The notes beneath the pieces are model-generated. The model was not told the DNA's origin. It searched no databases and saw only the letters and a list, made by a program, of their open reading frames with translations. A DNA stretch of 64,000 bases from Pterois miles (lineage: Eukaryota; Chordata; Actinopteri; Perciformes; Scorpaenidae), in assembly GCA_947000775.1 (NCBI GenBank), contig CAMQGK010000552.1:5148001-5212000 (forward strand), in the 5' to 3' direction. This document shows positions 1 to 14,200 of the stretch, piece after piece. Position numbers and translations under genes: made by a program. The first letter of the stretch is position 1; the number at the start of each line of letters is the position of its first letter.

Positions 1-1011
1 GATTAGGCAATCGAGAGCCATAAATTCTTTTCGTGATTTGGCTGAAAGACATGGCAGACTACACGTCCCCAACAAGTCAACACCGCAAACATTCTTGAGC
101 CATTTTTGCAGTGTGGCAGGGCACATTATCCTGCTGAAAGAGGCCACTACCATGAGGCCATTAGGGAATACTGTTTCTGTGAGGGGTTGGTCAGCAATAA
201 TGTTTAGTTAGGTGGTACGTACATCAGTAACATGAATGGCAGGATCCAAGGTTTCCCAGCAGAACATTGCTCAAAGCATCACACTGCCTTTGCTGGCCTG
301 CCTTCTTCCAATAGTGCATCCTGGTGCTATGGTTTCTTCAGGTAAGCGACGCGCATGCACCCGACCATCCACATGATGTAAAAGAAAATGTGATTCATCA
401 AAATAAACCACTTTCTTACATTGCTCCATGGTCCAGTTCTAATGTACCCATTGTAGGTGCTTTTGGTGGTGGACACGGGTCAGCGTGGGCACACTGACCG
501 CTCTGTGGCTACGCAGTCCCATACGCAACAAACTGCGATGCACTGTGTGTTCTGACACCTTTCTGTCAGAACCAGCATTGACTTTTTCAGCAATTTGAGC
601 TACAGTAGCTCTTCTATTGGATCGGACAACACGGGCCAGCCTTCAATCCCCACGAGCATCAGTGAGCCTTGGCCGCTCGTGACCCTGTTGCCGGTTCACC
701 AGTTTTCCCTCCTTGGACTACTTTTGGTAGGTCCTGATCACTGCAGACCGGGAACGTCCCACAAGAGCTGCAGTTTTGGAGATGCTATGACCCAGTCATT
801 TAGCCATCACAATTTGGCCCTTGTCAAAGTCACTCACATCCTTACGCTTGCCTGTTTTTTCTGCTTTTAACATAAACTTCAAGGACATAATCTTCACTTT
901 GCTGCCGAATGTATCCCATCCACTACCAGGTGCCATTGTAACAAGATAATCAGTGTTATTCATGTCACCTGACATGACCACTGGGTCATAATGTTATGGC
1001 TCATCGGTGTA
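1..1011 (-). pseudogene. Decayed Tc1/mariner-type transposon, cut by the window edge
   Basis: Read on the minus strand, the block gives broken transposase frames. First comes a helix-turn-helix region (KGQIVMAKWLGHSISKTAAL), then a second one (ARVVRSNRRATVAQIAEKVN), then the start of the catalytic domain (VVYFDESHF, the first Asp of a DDE core). Several in-frame stops and shifts interrupt it, for example after IRTYQK and after WVH, so no functional protein is expected. The right end near 1011 has the form TACACCGATGAGCCATAAC, which I take to be the terminal inverted repeat. The other end lies outside the window. It sits in the third intron of xxylt1. Assignment to Tc1/mariner rests on these motifs only. 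Confidence 0.75.
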
Positions 1012-1629
1012 CATCCCCATTCATATTTGCTTTTAAAATCAACCATTATTGAAACATATTTTAAATGTTTCAGATTGCATTTGATTTATCATGAATGGAC
1101 TGACAATCCAGGCCACTTTGTCTCTGTTGAATGTTGCATCACATCTTTTTAATTTTTGCCTGTAGTTAGGAAATGACAGACTGGTAACACTGCTGAGGTT
1201 CTTGTGAATTCTGTATGACAGACTTCTGATGTTCTTTCACACTTAGAAACTGTGAGAGAGAAAAACTGTGAATGTGCATGTGAGGCCCATAAAAACTAAA
1301 ATCCATCTGGGGTCAAAAAGAGTGAGTGGATTAGTATGGTGCCTTTTACTCCATTAGTGGGGAAGAGATGAAAAGGATATTGCTAATGTGGCTGCTCTCA
1401 CCAATTCCATGCATAAATATAGCATATCTGCATTGCAAAATACACTTTGCTAAACGGTTTAATGATATTTTAAAGTTTTTAAGCAATATTAGGCATGGAC
1501 CAGGTCAGAGGGAAGAGCAAAACAAGAAGACGACACTGTAATCAGTTTACATTTCAATCTGGTTGTTTAATCTATAAATGAAATCAGGAAGTATCTGTCC
1601 AAAGATTACGAAGGACATGAGCAGTGGAA

Positions 1630-1915
1630 AGTCCATCCATCATCTGCAACTGCTTATCCCATTTAGGGTCGCAGGGGGCTGAACGAAGTCGGGGTACACC
1701 CTAGACAGGTCGCCACAGAGCTGACACATAGAGACAGACAACCATTCATGCTCACATTCACACTTACAGGCAATTTACAGTCAACAATTAACCTAACCTG
1801 CAGGTGTTTGGACTGTGGGAGGAAGCCAGATAATCTGGAGAAAATCTACGCTAACATGCAAATTCCACACAAACGGGCCCCACCGTGCAGCCGAGCAGTG
1901 GAAATTGATTAAATT
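1630..1915 (+). repeat. Interspersed teleost repeat (GTGGGAGGAAGCC family)
   Basis: Contains the landmarks of a very common fish repeat: CTGCTTATCCCATT, GGGTCGCAGGGGGCTG, GACAGACAACCATTCA, CAATTAACCTAACCTGCA and GGACTGTGGGAGGAAGCC. The same family recurs at 4378-4455, 39905-40262 and 62625-62745. I do not know its formal class. The open frame across it (1815-2177) is a by-product of the repeat, not a gene. Confidence 0.8.
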
Positions 1916-2098
1916 AATGTGTAACAGCCAAATGGAGGGATTTAGGGACATTGCTTATTTAATTTCTCTCCATCTAAGACCAGGGATCCATTTGTTCAGA
2001 ACTGAACTTGTGCCTACAGACTTTCGGTTGGACATGTTTTTATCACATAGTTTTTTTTATGGCTGTGACAAACTGGCATCACTAGTATCACTCCCTAC

Positions 2099-2231
2099 CT
2101 GTATACTGGTTGCATCTCTCTGGCGATGCCTATTACCGCTCCTGGAGGAAACTGGTCAAATTCCTGGAAAAGGTCCCTGATGTTGGTCCTGTATTTCAGG
2201 TCCAGGTCAAGCTGCACTATACGCGTCAGAC
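2099..2231 (-). CDS. xxylt1: xxylt1 coding exon 3 (DxD motif)
   Basis: The acceptor TTTCAG precedes GTCTGACGCG, and the exon ends CCAGTATACAG|GTAGGG (133 nt, ends in phase 2). The translation holds QLDLDLK, the DxD that binds Mn2+ and UDP-sugar in this fold, then TNIRDLF and PGAVIGIAREMQPVY. Confidence 0.93.
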
Positions 2232-5200
2232 CTGAAAGAAGAGCACAACACATTAGTAAGGCAAACTGTAAAAATCCTCCCAGATTATTCTAAATGAGTC
2301 AACTGATTGCTGTTTGACAATGAACAAGCGACGTCTGTCTGCTCCACAAATGTGGATAACGAATCATTTATTTTTTGGGTTTTAAGTTTGATAAATGACA
2401 AAAATTAGTCACCCGTGGCTAGAGGTATGTTTTCGGGTTGTTCGTCCGGCCCATTCTCGTGATTGCAGTTTCTCAGGAACACCCTTGAGGGAATTTGGTA
2501 CAAAGTCCACTTGGACTTAAGGATGAGCTGATTAGATTTTGGTGGTCAAAGGTCGCTGTGACCTAAAGTCTGTCCCATTCTTGTAAATGTGATAACTTCA
2601 GAACGCCTGGAGGGAATTTCTTCAAATTTGGCACAAATGTCCACTTGGACACATGAATGAACTGATTAAATTGGACTAAAGGATGAACTGATTAGATTTT
2701 GGTTGTTAAAGGTCACTGTGGCCTCAGGTCTGTCCTATTATTGTGAATGCGATATCTCAGGAAAGCCCTGAGGGAATTTCTTCAGATTTGTCAGAAACGT
2801 CCACTTGGACTCAAGGATGAACTGATTGGATTTTGGTGGTCAGAGACCAAAGGTCAAGGTCCATGTGACCAAAACTCAATAATTCATTTGCTAATTATGA
2901 CAATTTAACATAAATGTCTAACAGGATAAAATAATGAAGTAATGACATTTTGGACAGACATGGATTTAAACTGCTACTTGACTGATGGCGGCGGTATATA
3001 ACCGTGATGTGGTATTCTAGTTATGTACTTCTGAGTAAACTGTGCACACAGGTTGATTTTCATCCAGTGACAGGCTGCCTGCCTAATCACTTCAAAGGGT
3101 CCTTCCAGGACTACACAGTGAGCAGTAATAGGAGCAGACTCAGATTAAACCCTTGACAAGCTTAACAAAATGACATGCCTATAACCTTACCACTGACCTA
3201 AATAAAGGAAATTGCATGAAATGTCTATAAAGTTGAGCATGATCCTCAATTAAAAAATTGTCGTGTGTGAGCAAATATATGGTAAATGATTAACAGTTGT
3301 TTGTGGATGAAATGGTATCCAGGATATTCAGGCCCTCATCTGTTCATTGTTTCAGCTTCCTATGTTTTGCTGGTAGGCATGGTGATGAAAGGATGGGAAA
3401 TACTCAGGAATGGTGTGCCAGGGGCACGACATGATTATTGAACTGATGAAAACACTTGTCAGCTTAAGATGAACTGTCAAAGATGACGGCCTCTGGTTTG
3501 AGGGCAGTAAACATTCACTGGCAGAAGGTTGGTTTGACGGCTGCAGAATTGGTACAACCGGAGCTGAAGGACTTAAAAGATGAGAGTACTTAAAAATAAT
3601 GAGCCGCTTGGGTTGTCTGGATGATGGGCCCTCAGAGCTCCGTTCAACATGATTTCATATCTGTTTCAGTTCTGTAAAGCCTTGTTGAGATCCAGCAACC
3701 ATCAAGCAGAGAATTTATTTTTGTTGTTTTATATGTTTTTTGCTTTTTATAATTCCAGCTGCACAAAGTGTGAAAAAAAGATAATCAACAGTTTAATCAC
3801 CCAAAAAGCCAACCAAAATGCGAAACAAAGGGTATACATGTAGCTATGGGGAGATCGTAGCTGGACTACAAGTTTGTGCTGCAAAGATATTTGAGTGGCG
3901 GTTTCTGTTGAAACATGTGGTGGAAAAAGAAGACTCAGCAGTGCGGCAGTGACCTGTTTTCTGTGCTCTCCAAACAAGGAAGCTGCCATCACAATGCCTT
4001 CATGTACTGTGGCAACAGAGAGGGGCTAGGACGAGTAATCTCCGAGTGGTAAACGCTGTTTGTTTGTACGGGGCTTAGCTGGTGGTATAATAACAGGAAG
4101 AGGGCCTGAAGTTGTTACAACACTGTGATGCGGATGGTTTAATGTTAGATCAATAACAACACAAAGTACTGTGAAGGTGAAAGAATAACCGTGTTTGATA
4201 ACGGCATATTGTGATTTCACTGACCAGGTGAGACTGGTGCTGCTTGCTGCACTTTCTTATAACGTTCATATAATAATTTAATAATAATATATCATAATTT
4301 TACTGTTTTCACCAATGCCTTAAGCCTCTCGCAACAGTACGAATGGACAGCATGTCTTCCATAGATGCCAAATTATGTTCATTCATTTATTCATTCATCG
4401 TCAACCGCTTATCTCGTTAGGGGTCGCGGGGGGCTGGAGCCGATCCCAGCTCTTGTCATAAGAACAGTAACTAGTCAATGATTTAGGCAGCCATTACTGC
4501 ACTGTGGTCTTTATTTTTACACTGCAACCAAAGCTGCCTGTGTATGAAAATATGTACATCTTGAACAGTCCTCATGCTCACTAACATGTTTTGTTTTGAG
4601 GTGATCAGTGTAGTTATAATTGTAATTAGGGCTGTCAATTGATTAAAATATTTAATCATGATTAATTGCATGATTGTCCAATGTCCATAACTAATTGCAA
4701 TTAATCCCAAATTAAAATTTTAAATTAAATTTGTCATGTATTTAATATTCCGAACAACATGATGGGAGTGGGCAGCTGTCAGTGTGTCAGTGTGCTGACT
4801 TGACTATGACTTGCCCCGAACTGCATGTGATTACCATAAAGTGGGCATGTCTGTGAAGGGGAGACTCGTAGGTACCATAGAACCTGTTTTCATTCACATA
4901 TTTTGAGGTCAGAGGTCAAGAGACCCCTCTGAAAATGGCCATGACAGTTTATTTATAGTGTTATTTAACCTCCTTTGTGATAAGCTAGTAGGACCTGGTT
5001 GGTACAGATGGATTCTTTGGGTTTTCTATTTTCATAGGATGCCAGTATCTTTGTCTCAACTTTAAATGTGAACCCACTAAAACGTAAAAACCGCAAGTTA
5101 AAGGAAACAGTGGCGTTGAAGCAAATTTGCGTTAATGCATTTACACGAAACATTAACTTTGACAGCCCTACTTCTGTTATGAACTGTCTGCTTTTGTAGT

Positions 5201-8200
5201 CTGCAGATAATACGAGTGATATCTGATGTTTGTTTGCACAAAGTAGTTTTTAAAAAATTGTTCATTTTAGGCTACTAATGGCCCATATGCTTGGTTAAAG
5301 AGCTGTAAGTTGCAATGATGCTCACAATGACAAATCTATTGTTTAAAAGAAGTCCATCACAAAACCATTTCATGATAACCAGAAGCATAGAGAGAAAATA
5401 ATAATCATGAAAACTATGCAAGACAGATTCAGCAGCAGCTGTCAGTTTGTGCAGTAGTACTTAAGGCTTGACAGATTTCCTTGTTTATAGATGCTCGTAT
5501 TTGCATCTTCTTCTTATCCCACCATCTCTTTCTCTTCCTTCATTTCCTCTCAGCGTTAGGTATGAAAATATTGGAAGACGAGTGAGAGGGAAAACAGTTG
5601 TAGAACCAGCGTATTTTCAATCTAACACAGGGAGTTTATTTTGATCAAATCAGAGTTGGTGATTGTTGAAATAGCGGAAAGACTAACCTAGATGGGTTTG
5701 GCGAGTTTTATTTTGTTTCCATTGACTTTGAATGAAGTGTGTTTTATGACACGGAAAAAATACTGTTTTTATTAATGGAGTCTGGCGTATTTGACGAGAG
5801 CAATGTAACTGCTGTTTCTGGTTAAATAAAAAGGATTTCACTCAAACAGAAAGGTCTATCTCCCTCCTCGCTTTTACACTGCGATCTGTAACGTTGGGCT
5901 TTACCCTCTATGTATTATCAACCTCTCTAACTGTTGACTTTACCAGGGATCGACACGTATAACAACCTCAATGTCACCAGTGTACACATAAATCAAACAT
6001 GTATTAAACTTGTATGTGTACTTCAATCGCTCATGCAACTACGTAATAGTAATTTCGAGGTGTCAGCTTTGGTATCAATACATTATTATGAGCAGTTATT
6101 GTATATAGAATTGTGATAAGTCATAGTATTTTTAAACTCATTGACTATTCGTAAGTAAAAAATATAGTAATGGCTCATTGTTTTTTAGTTTTTAGTTTTA
6201 AAAAATAGCAGATTTTTTACAAAGAAGTTGTTATTTAGACTAACTTTCACCTGGATCCACTCTAAGTCTCCTCTTAGACACCCTTCATGAAGGCACATCT
6301 TAGGTCTTGTAAGGTTAAAGAACATGGAAGAACGAAATGGATACGTAAAAATAAAGAAGGTTAAATTCAATATTGGCCAGTTACGTAGGAGTTGTAAATT
6401 TATTGCAGGAATAATGTTATAAGGGTGGCTTAGATATCGCCTGAGGCTCTGCTAAGATCAGAGTAAACCTCAACTCAGCCACAGCAACAAAACAACAGAG
6501 ACACTGTTATCTTACATCACATTTTTTTTTTCAGGAGGAAAGTCGGTCAATCTCATTAAGTCCTAATATCAGTCTTGATGTGAGCACTTATGGCCCGTTT
6601 GTAAGGGTCACTGTTGTCTGCTTACACCAACATCCACTGGAAAACACCTTGCCTTTTTCAAAGGAGGGGATCCCTTGAAATTCATTTTCCCCCTCATCGT
6701 GTATGCAAAAGTTGGGTTTCGTCTAGTCAGAAGCCCTAGATAGAAAATGCTTCCAGGAATATAAAGAGAAAACAAACTAAGACTAATGGGGCCTTAAAAT
6801 GGAGGTCCTGAACACGACGCATTGCGTTCAAGTGGTTAAGTTGTGAAGAACACCGCTGCTAAGCAATGGCTATATTAACATTACCGTCCGAGTCCAGAAG
6901 CCACAGAGGCTAACAATTTAGCAAGCTAGCTCGTGGGTAACATAATGAAGGAAATGCAAAGACATAAGGACAGAGGAGGAAGATGAGGTCGCTGAGAATA
7001 TCAACATTTTCCTCAGACATATTATAAAATGACCAAGAAAAACAATATACGAGTAAAATTACAATATTAACTTATTATCCACCGATAAATGAACTTCCTT
7101 GGTGCCATTTCTCACAAACATGATCGTGAACTTTCAGAAACTTTCCACTTAAGAGGTCGTTCATATGGGCCCAACTCGTAAACACAGTAAACACGAGCTC
7201 ATCTGCAGGCACCACTTTTACCGTGTTCACGACGAGTCCATATGAACGCCCTCTTCTTGTGGTATTCACCTTGTGAGTGGAAAGTCTCTGAAAGCTCCAC
7301 GACTTGTGATGTGTGTTGTTGACGTTGTCAGAAATGACGGAGGCCACAGAAGTTTGTTTTTTGGTGCATAGTAAGTCATTATATTGCAGTTTCATTCATA
7401 TATTGTTTACCTTGGTAATTTTATGTCTGAAGAAAAAGTTGATATTCCCAACAGCCTCATCTTCCTCCTCTGTCATTATGTCTCTGCATTTCCTTCGTTA
7501 TGTTACCCTCTTGCTAGCTTGCTAAATTGTTAGCCTCTGTGGCTTCTGGATGCTAACGTTAATATTGCTGTTGCTTAGCAGCGGCATTCTCACGATTCAA
7601 CCACTTGAATGCCACGCATATTGTGTACACGACTTCCAGAATATAGTATTTTTGTGTTATTATTATTTATTTAATAATATTTAGCACTCTAACTCAAAAT
7701 GATAGAATTCATATTAATCCCAGCTTTTTGTCTCATTTGTAGAAAGTCTAATATTAATGTTATTAGGTTTTATTGCAGACACAATGGATGCCTCATTGAA
7801 ACTGTTGTGCATTTCAACATGAACTCTCTCACTAGTTAGACGAAGTCGGGACATAAATTTATCTCGGATGTGATCCACTCCACCACCCTCAGCCTGGCCT
7901 GTTATTTCATATCAATAAATCCATGGGGAAGCATTATTAGCTCTGTGCTATCAGCTCAGGTGGGAGGTCTGATTATAGCAGACTATAGACCTAGACTTTA
8001 GTGTGTAAAAAAAGTCAGTGTGTTTGAACTGACAGAATATATTAAAAAAGGTTTTATCATAAAAGCAAGTATGCTTTCGGTACTTCTTCTTGGAGTTACA
8101 CCAGGCACTGATTGGAGGTGAGACAGATGGCTGTCAAGAGGGAAATAAAGATAGAACCTAAAAAAAAAAAAAAAACTATTGCAATGAATCAGCATTTTGA

Positions 8201-11200
8201 CATCCATCTGCTGTGTAAATTTAGGCCTGTATGACAACGAATAGTTTCACTGCTACCTCACTGTACTGTCTTTCTCACTTCAGCAAAGCAATTCACACAT
8301 CAGCAGTGCCACATCTTCCTGAGGTGGAAAACAGAGGTCAAGGTTTTAGGAGAGACTCAAGCCCCAGCATGTTGAGACCTCTGGAGGGGAAACAAAACAT
8401 GGAACACGACTCCACCAACAAAAACAGTGTTTCTTAGGAACCTTATCATTAATTACGACACGTTTCCATTGTGTCCAATTTTATTTCTCATCCTCCCAGG
8501 AGATGAAGATGAAGATGGTGTGAAAATTGAGTCCTCTTTTTAAAGTCATTTGTCTACTGATTGTTTTTAACATATACAGTATATTGCATATATATTCATA
8601 GTCTTCCCTGAGCAAGTATAGTGATATTTATTGACAGCTATTATATAGTGTAAAACAGGTATTTAGCTTGTCCTATAAAATACTGTTGAGTACAAAATAT
8701 ATTGTTTTAATGACAGAAATGTCTTGATTCCATAGGTATTAACTAATACAAATAAAACACAGATCTCCTAAACATTTTATTTCCATATTCAAGATTTAGG
8801 TTTTGACAATTTTCTCTACTTCTTCCTTTTCTTCTGACAACTCACTGAAATGGCAACATCTCCCACTTCACAAGTCAGAGGATGTTAAATTTCCAGCCCT
8901 CCCACTTGCATCTGCTATTTTTATTTATGGGTATCACGTTTGTCTTTAATCACAAATGTTCTGTGAGGCTCGCTGAATGAAGACTTTCAGGAAAACAGTA
9001 CCCCCACTCTCTCTGTTAAGACGACCACATTATGCCCTTTAGAGATAAAAGGATTCTTTAAATAGAAACGTGTGACCACTCGGACACAAAGCAGACGGGT
9101 GGCACATGTGGTTGATCAATAAGCATTTCAAGCGCACAACGTGAGACACTGTTACGGCAGCAGCCGGCGCCCTCCCATGTGTCTAACCCTTTTAGTGTTT
9201 GATTTTTTTTTTTTTTTTTTTTACATATGCCAAGTTGGATGCATGGTCCCCTGTTCAGGATTGATTCCAGCTAGACATTGCCCATCCCATTTCCTGCTTG
9301 GATATCTGAAGGGCCTGATTGGAGCAACACCCAGTCCAGCTGTACAGTATACAGTTTGTCAGTCGGGCAGCTGGGATTTCACGTGAGCAGCTTGCCACCG
9401 TGTCTCTTGGTGTTGTGTTCAGATTGATAGATGTTAAATGTCACTGAGGCTTTTGTGAACTAATATTGAGGCACTTGTTAACTATCTGGAGACTGGGTCA
9501 GGTATAATGTTGCTTACTGATGACTGATCGTAAACACAATAAACTTTCCTGTCTGGAAACACTTTACAAAAAAACATGAAAAACACAAAGTCCTTTTAGA
9601 TGAAGTACTTTTGGGTATATTTTAGGGCTGTCAAACTAAACAGTAGCGTGGGGCGGCAGTAGCTCAGTCTGTAGGGAGTTGGCTTGGGAACCGGAGGGTC
9701 ACCGGTTCAAGTCCCGACATGGACCAAAAACTGAGTGTGAACTGGTAGCTGGAGAGGTGCCAGTTTACCTCTTGGGCACTGCCGAGGTGCCCCTGAGCAA
9801 GGCACCAAACCCCCAACTGCTCGGGGCGCTTGTCAGGAGCAGCCCCATCACTCTGACGTCTCTCCATTAATGCATGTATGTGTGTTTCAGGTCTGCATGT
9901 ACCATGTATGAGTTAAACAGAGTGTAAATTGAATTTCCCCATTGTGGGACTAATAAAGGTAGATCTTCTTCTTCTTCTTCTTCTTCTTCTTAACATGAAA
10001 ATAACACGTTAACGCCAATTTGTTTTAACGCCACTAATTTTTTAATGCATTAACTCATCGATCTTTCAGAGGTTGTAGGATCAGTTTTTAAGATGTCATA
10101 CTAGCTTCTCAGGAAGGAGGCTAAATAATGCTGCGCAAAAAAATGGTATGGCTATTTTCAAAGGGGTCCCTTGACTTCTGGCCTCAAAATATGTGAATGA
10201 AAATGGGTTAGTCTCCCCTTTACAGACATGCCCACTTTATGTTAATCACATGCAGTTTGGATCAAGTCATAGTCAAGTCAGCACACTGACAGCTGTTGCT
10301 GCCTGTTGGGCTGCAGTTTGCCATGTTATGATTTGAACATATTCTTATGCTAAATACAGTACCTGTGAGGGTTTCCGGGCAATATTTGTCAGGGTTTGTG
10401 TTTTTTTTTCAGTTTTTGTATAAACTCACATATTTGTCCACTCCAAAATTGAAAAGAAAATTAAATATTTGAAAAGGAAAATTTTGAAAAGAAAAAAAAT
10501 GGGATTGATTTAAGATTAATATGATTAATTGTGGAAAACAATGTGAAAAATCGAAATTTAATATTTTAATTGATTTACAGCCCTGTAAAATTTTTTTTTT
10601 TGACTACTGAACAGCACCCCAGGCCCTTTTTTACTTTGTGTCTTTGTTTGTGTTTTTAATAATCGTCTTAATAAAAATCTTTGTAAATTGAATTACTTTA
10701 TTTTCACGCAACTCCAGCTCATACAACTGATGCGTTTGTCATATAAAGCACTCGCCGATGCCACACTGGCAATATGTTTAAAATCCAGTCAAAACAACTT
10801 TGTGCTTCACCAAAAATTACTTTTCGGAGCCGAAAGCTGAGTGAAAACCACACACTCAAACATTTCCCCCCCAAGCACAATCTTTTATTTATCATCCTGT
10901 TTAGCCTCGAGACATTCATCTTTTTCCTCTTCTGCTCCTTCAGTGATATCCTGCTTTCCCGAGTAATGTAAATAGCATACTTTGATGTGCTACAAAAAAA
11001 AAAAATTAAAGAAAACCTGAATTTGACCATAGGGGTTGTCAAATTCAGCTCATGCTTATCTACAGTACTGCCCTGCTTATGAAAATAGTTTCAATGTAAC
11101 TGCTGAAAAACTCTTCACTTTAGAGTGAAAAAAACATCACTACACCCTCTGTTAATGATATGTCAAGCCATGTCATGTCAATGTTTTTATTATTATGCCT

Positions 11201-14200
11201 AAATGACAACTTTAAAAACACTTCAAAGAGCAAAAACATGATGAGCTACAGTGTTGACATTGTATCTGCTGTGCACTCCGCGCTGCAGGTTAAGTACCTG
11301 AAATACGCAAGACGGAGACTTCAGGTTTCATACGTGTGCCTCTAGTGACTATTGATTCAATGCCCAGTGGTTTGGCTCATTTGTGGACTGATGCCCCATG
11401 CTGCACATCCACTGACGTGAACCACAACAGAGGAGATCGCTGCCATCGGTCAGCACCAACACGGGGGGCACTAATGTGGGCAGCAGCGACAGAGCACATC
11501 CTTCCTTCCTCACTCCCCAGGGCCTCTGCAGTATGCCACGTGTCTGTTAGATACCTGCCCAAACTGCCTTTTCCAGCTGTGCACCAGCAGTGCCAGGATA
11601 CCAAAGTGAGCATCTGAGTGAATTTAAAATATGGTCTGCCAGAGAAGCTGAATAATCATTTTAAAGCTACATTAAGTAAAAATACGCTTTACTTCTGCAA
11701 AGTTTCCACCAAAAGTTCCCGGGACTTTTAGTCCATGGAACTACTTTTCAAGGAACTAAAAGGTTCCATCAGCCCACTGTTGTCTCTGTGTCAACTGCAG
11801 TCTAAAGACCCATGAAGATAAGGCAAATGAGTCTGCTGTTGTATGAAAAAGCAACCGTGACATGAGAGGAGGGCTGCTAGTGGTCACAGCAGTAAACATG
11901 CTCTGCAGCCTGTAGTTCAGTGTGTCCGCCTGCTTCATCTAAAATACACACTGGAGGAAAAAAAAAGTTAAAAATAAAGATTTTTGTCTCACTGCGACGA
12001 CATTTACTGCTGCACATACGTATTTACTGCTGCACGTTGAATGTAATGAAAGAAATGCAGAGTGGAGAAAAATGAAAGTAAGAGCGTCTGTTTCCACAGT
12101 AAATCTGTTGATTGTTTGGTGGTTTATTTATTTATTATTTATTTGTGCTTTAGAAGGTAGCTGCTGTGAAACAATCAGAAAATAACTTTTCTTTCTCTCA
12201 TTCACGGCGCCACCGCACGTCTGTCTCGTATCGTTAACTTAATTTAGATCCTGGTCAGAGCTTCAGATGTACTGTGTAGTTTCTTTCTCAGCCAACATGT
12301 AAATTAAGTAATTCAATAACTGAAACAATGCAGATTTCTCTTATTTGCCCATATGAAATCCTGGTGCAATTTCCTTCCCAGAGATAGTGACTGATAAATG
12401 TTTGTTTACGTCAGTAATGTCTGAACATGTCTTAATTATGATCAGTTGAAAAACACTCAAAATGCTATACAGTACATGTACTTGACATCTATGGGATATT
12501 ATTTACAGAGAGAAATCCCAGAGACAGATCAAAACCTCTGCAAATAATCTATATGGATAGCCAAAATGCATCACTGATTAAAATTACAGTAAGTTGACTC
12601 TGTGTTACTCTCTTCATTTACTATCAGTCCCTCTTGGTGACTGTTCTTGGTTTCCCCGGGTCCTGAGTACTATGGTTGCATTAGCAATGGGTACTGCATA
12701 CTCAGCTTTTTTTATACATGCAAAATTTATTAACGCTACTGTAATATACTAAATATCATCCTGCCTTTTTTTGGTGGATAGAGAGCATGTTTTTTTTTTG
12801 TTTTTGATGCTCTTTTTTTCTTGTATGTGTATTTTGCATCGGTGAAAAACTCTAAATAAAATATGTATTAAAAAAAAAAAAATACAGCAAGTCGCCATAA
12901 CCTATTAGAGGTCATCTTTGGACTCTACGGTGGTGATTTAGCTCAGCCATAGCTCTAAATCTAAAGTAGTTATTTAACGGACAAATGTGACAAAGTGTGC
13001 TTTTTCTTACTGTCAGGCATGATGTGATGCATGGCAACAGACAGGAAGAAGATGGCGTCGCTGTAGTAAGCCCCAGAGCCAGCGCTGAAGTGCTTCTGCA
13101 TGGCCTCCACTATGGGGAAGAGCTTCTGTGTGAGAGCCAACACGTCGTGGAACAACACCTGCAGATCGACAGCAGATCAACACAGTGGCATCAAGTTAGT
13201 ACAACATATTCCCAACTGCAGTAGAGCTGAGATATATTAAGGAACCAGTAAAGATCTCTATGAGACTATTTCCCTACATGGAAATTTTCTGATAGCTCAT
13301 GAGTTGTGATGACCAACATTGAAGCCCATGTGATATTCTTTATCTGGCTGACAATGAAGTTAAACCCAAGTAGCCTACTCTTTTGTCCTTTAAAGTCAGG
13401 ACAAACCAAAAAATGACAAGCTGTACACAGAGTAAAGGAAGGTAATGATCAGACGGAGGCAGATTTGACCATAAACATGGAAAATCACTTGGAAGAATCT
13501 GACTCTGGCTTGCAGACAACTACTCACTTAAGGCAACTTTTACAGTCCACAATTAGTGGCGAGGACAATGATGTCTTGAGAAAACGAAAAATAGATAAAG
13601 GGTAAAAACAACAAATGTTTTTTATAATCTTACTAGAAACCAAACACTATTAAAGGACCACTGAGTAACAATTAGGGGGATCTATTAGCAGAAATGGAAT
13701 ATAATATTAATAAGTATGTTTTCTTTAGTGTATAATCACCTGAAAATAGGAATCATTGTGTTTTTGTTACCTTAGATTGAGCCGTTTATATCTACATAGG
13801 GAGCTGCCTCTCCCATGATGCACCACCATGTTTCTACAGTAGCCCAGAACAGACAAACCAAAAACTCTGAACTTTTCCTGTTTGGGCCGAAGTCAATTAC
13901 CTTACTTGCTCTTGTTGCTACCACTCTCTTTCTCTTGCTTCACAACTCACTTCCCACATACACACTCACTTTAAGCACTCTTCTCTTATAACAGCTTGCT
14001 CCAGAGAGGCTCATTCATGTTTTTGCTTCAGCCACTGTAGCAATCCTACATGTTTGGCACATGTGAAAAGTTGAAATCTCCAACCTGTTCCAACCAACAC
14101 TGTTCCTTTAAATGTCGTCTTCTTGTGTCTCCTGCCTCTCAGTGCTGAGCTTTAAATCACATAACAGCTGTGGAGCAGCGGTCTCTGCTCTGAGCAAGGA

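Noticed and set aside
595..870. Plus-strand 91-codon frame
   Set aside because: It is antisense to the decayed Tc1/mariner transposase.
1..2098. Last coding exon of xxylt1
   Set aside because: No minus-strand frame here resembles the expected C-terminal part; the block is transposon and repeat DNA, so the exon must lie off the window.
9650..9725. tRNA gene
   Set aside because: A and B boxes are present but there is no full cloverleaf, and the SINE body and tail follow; a second copy has the same non-tRNA body.
11336..11617. Overlapping 93- and 78-codon frames on opposite strands
   Set aside because: No motif, no homology that I recognise and no splice signals; GC-richer intron sequence keeps both frames open by chance.
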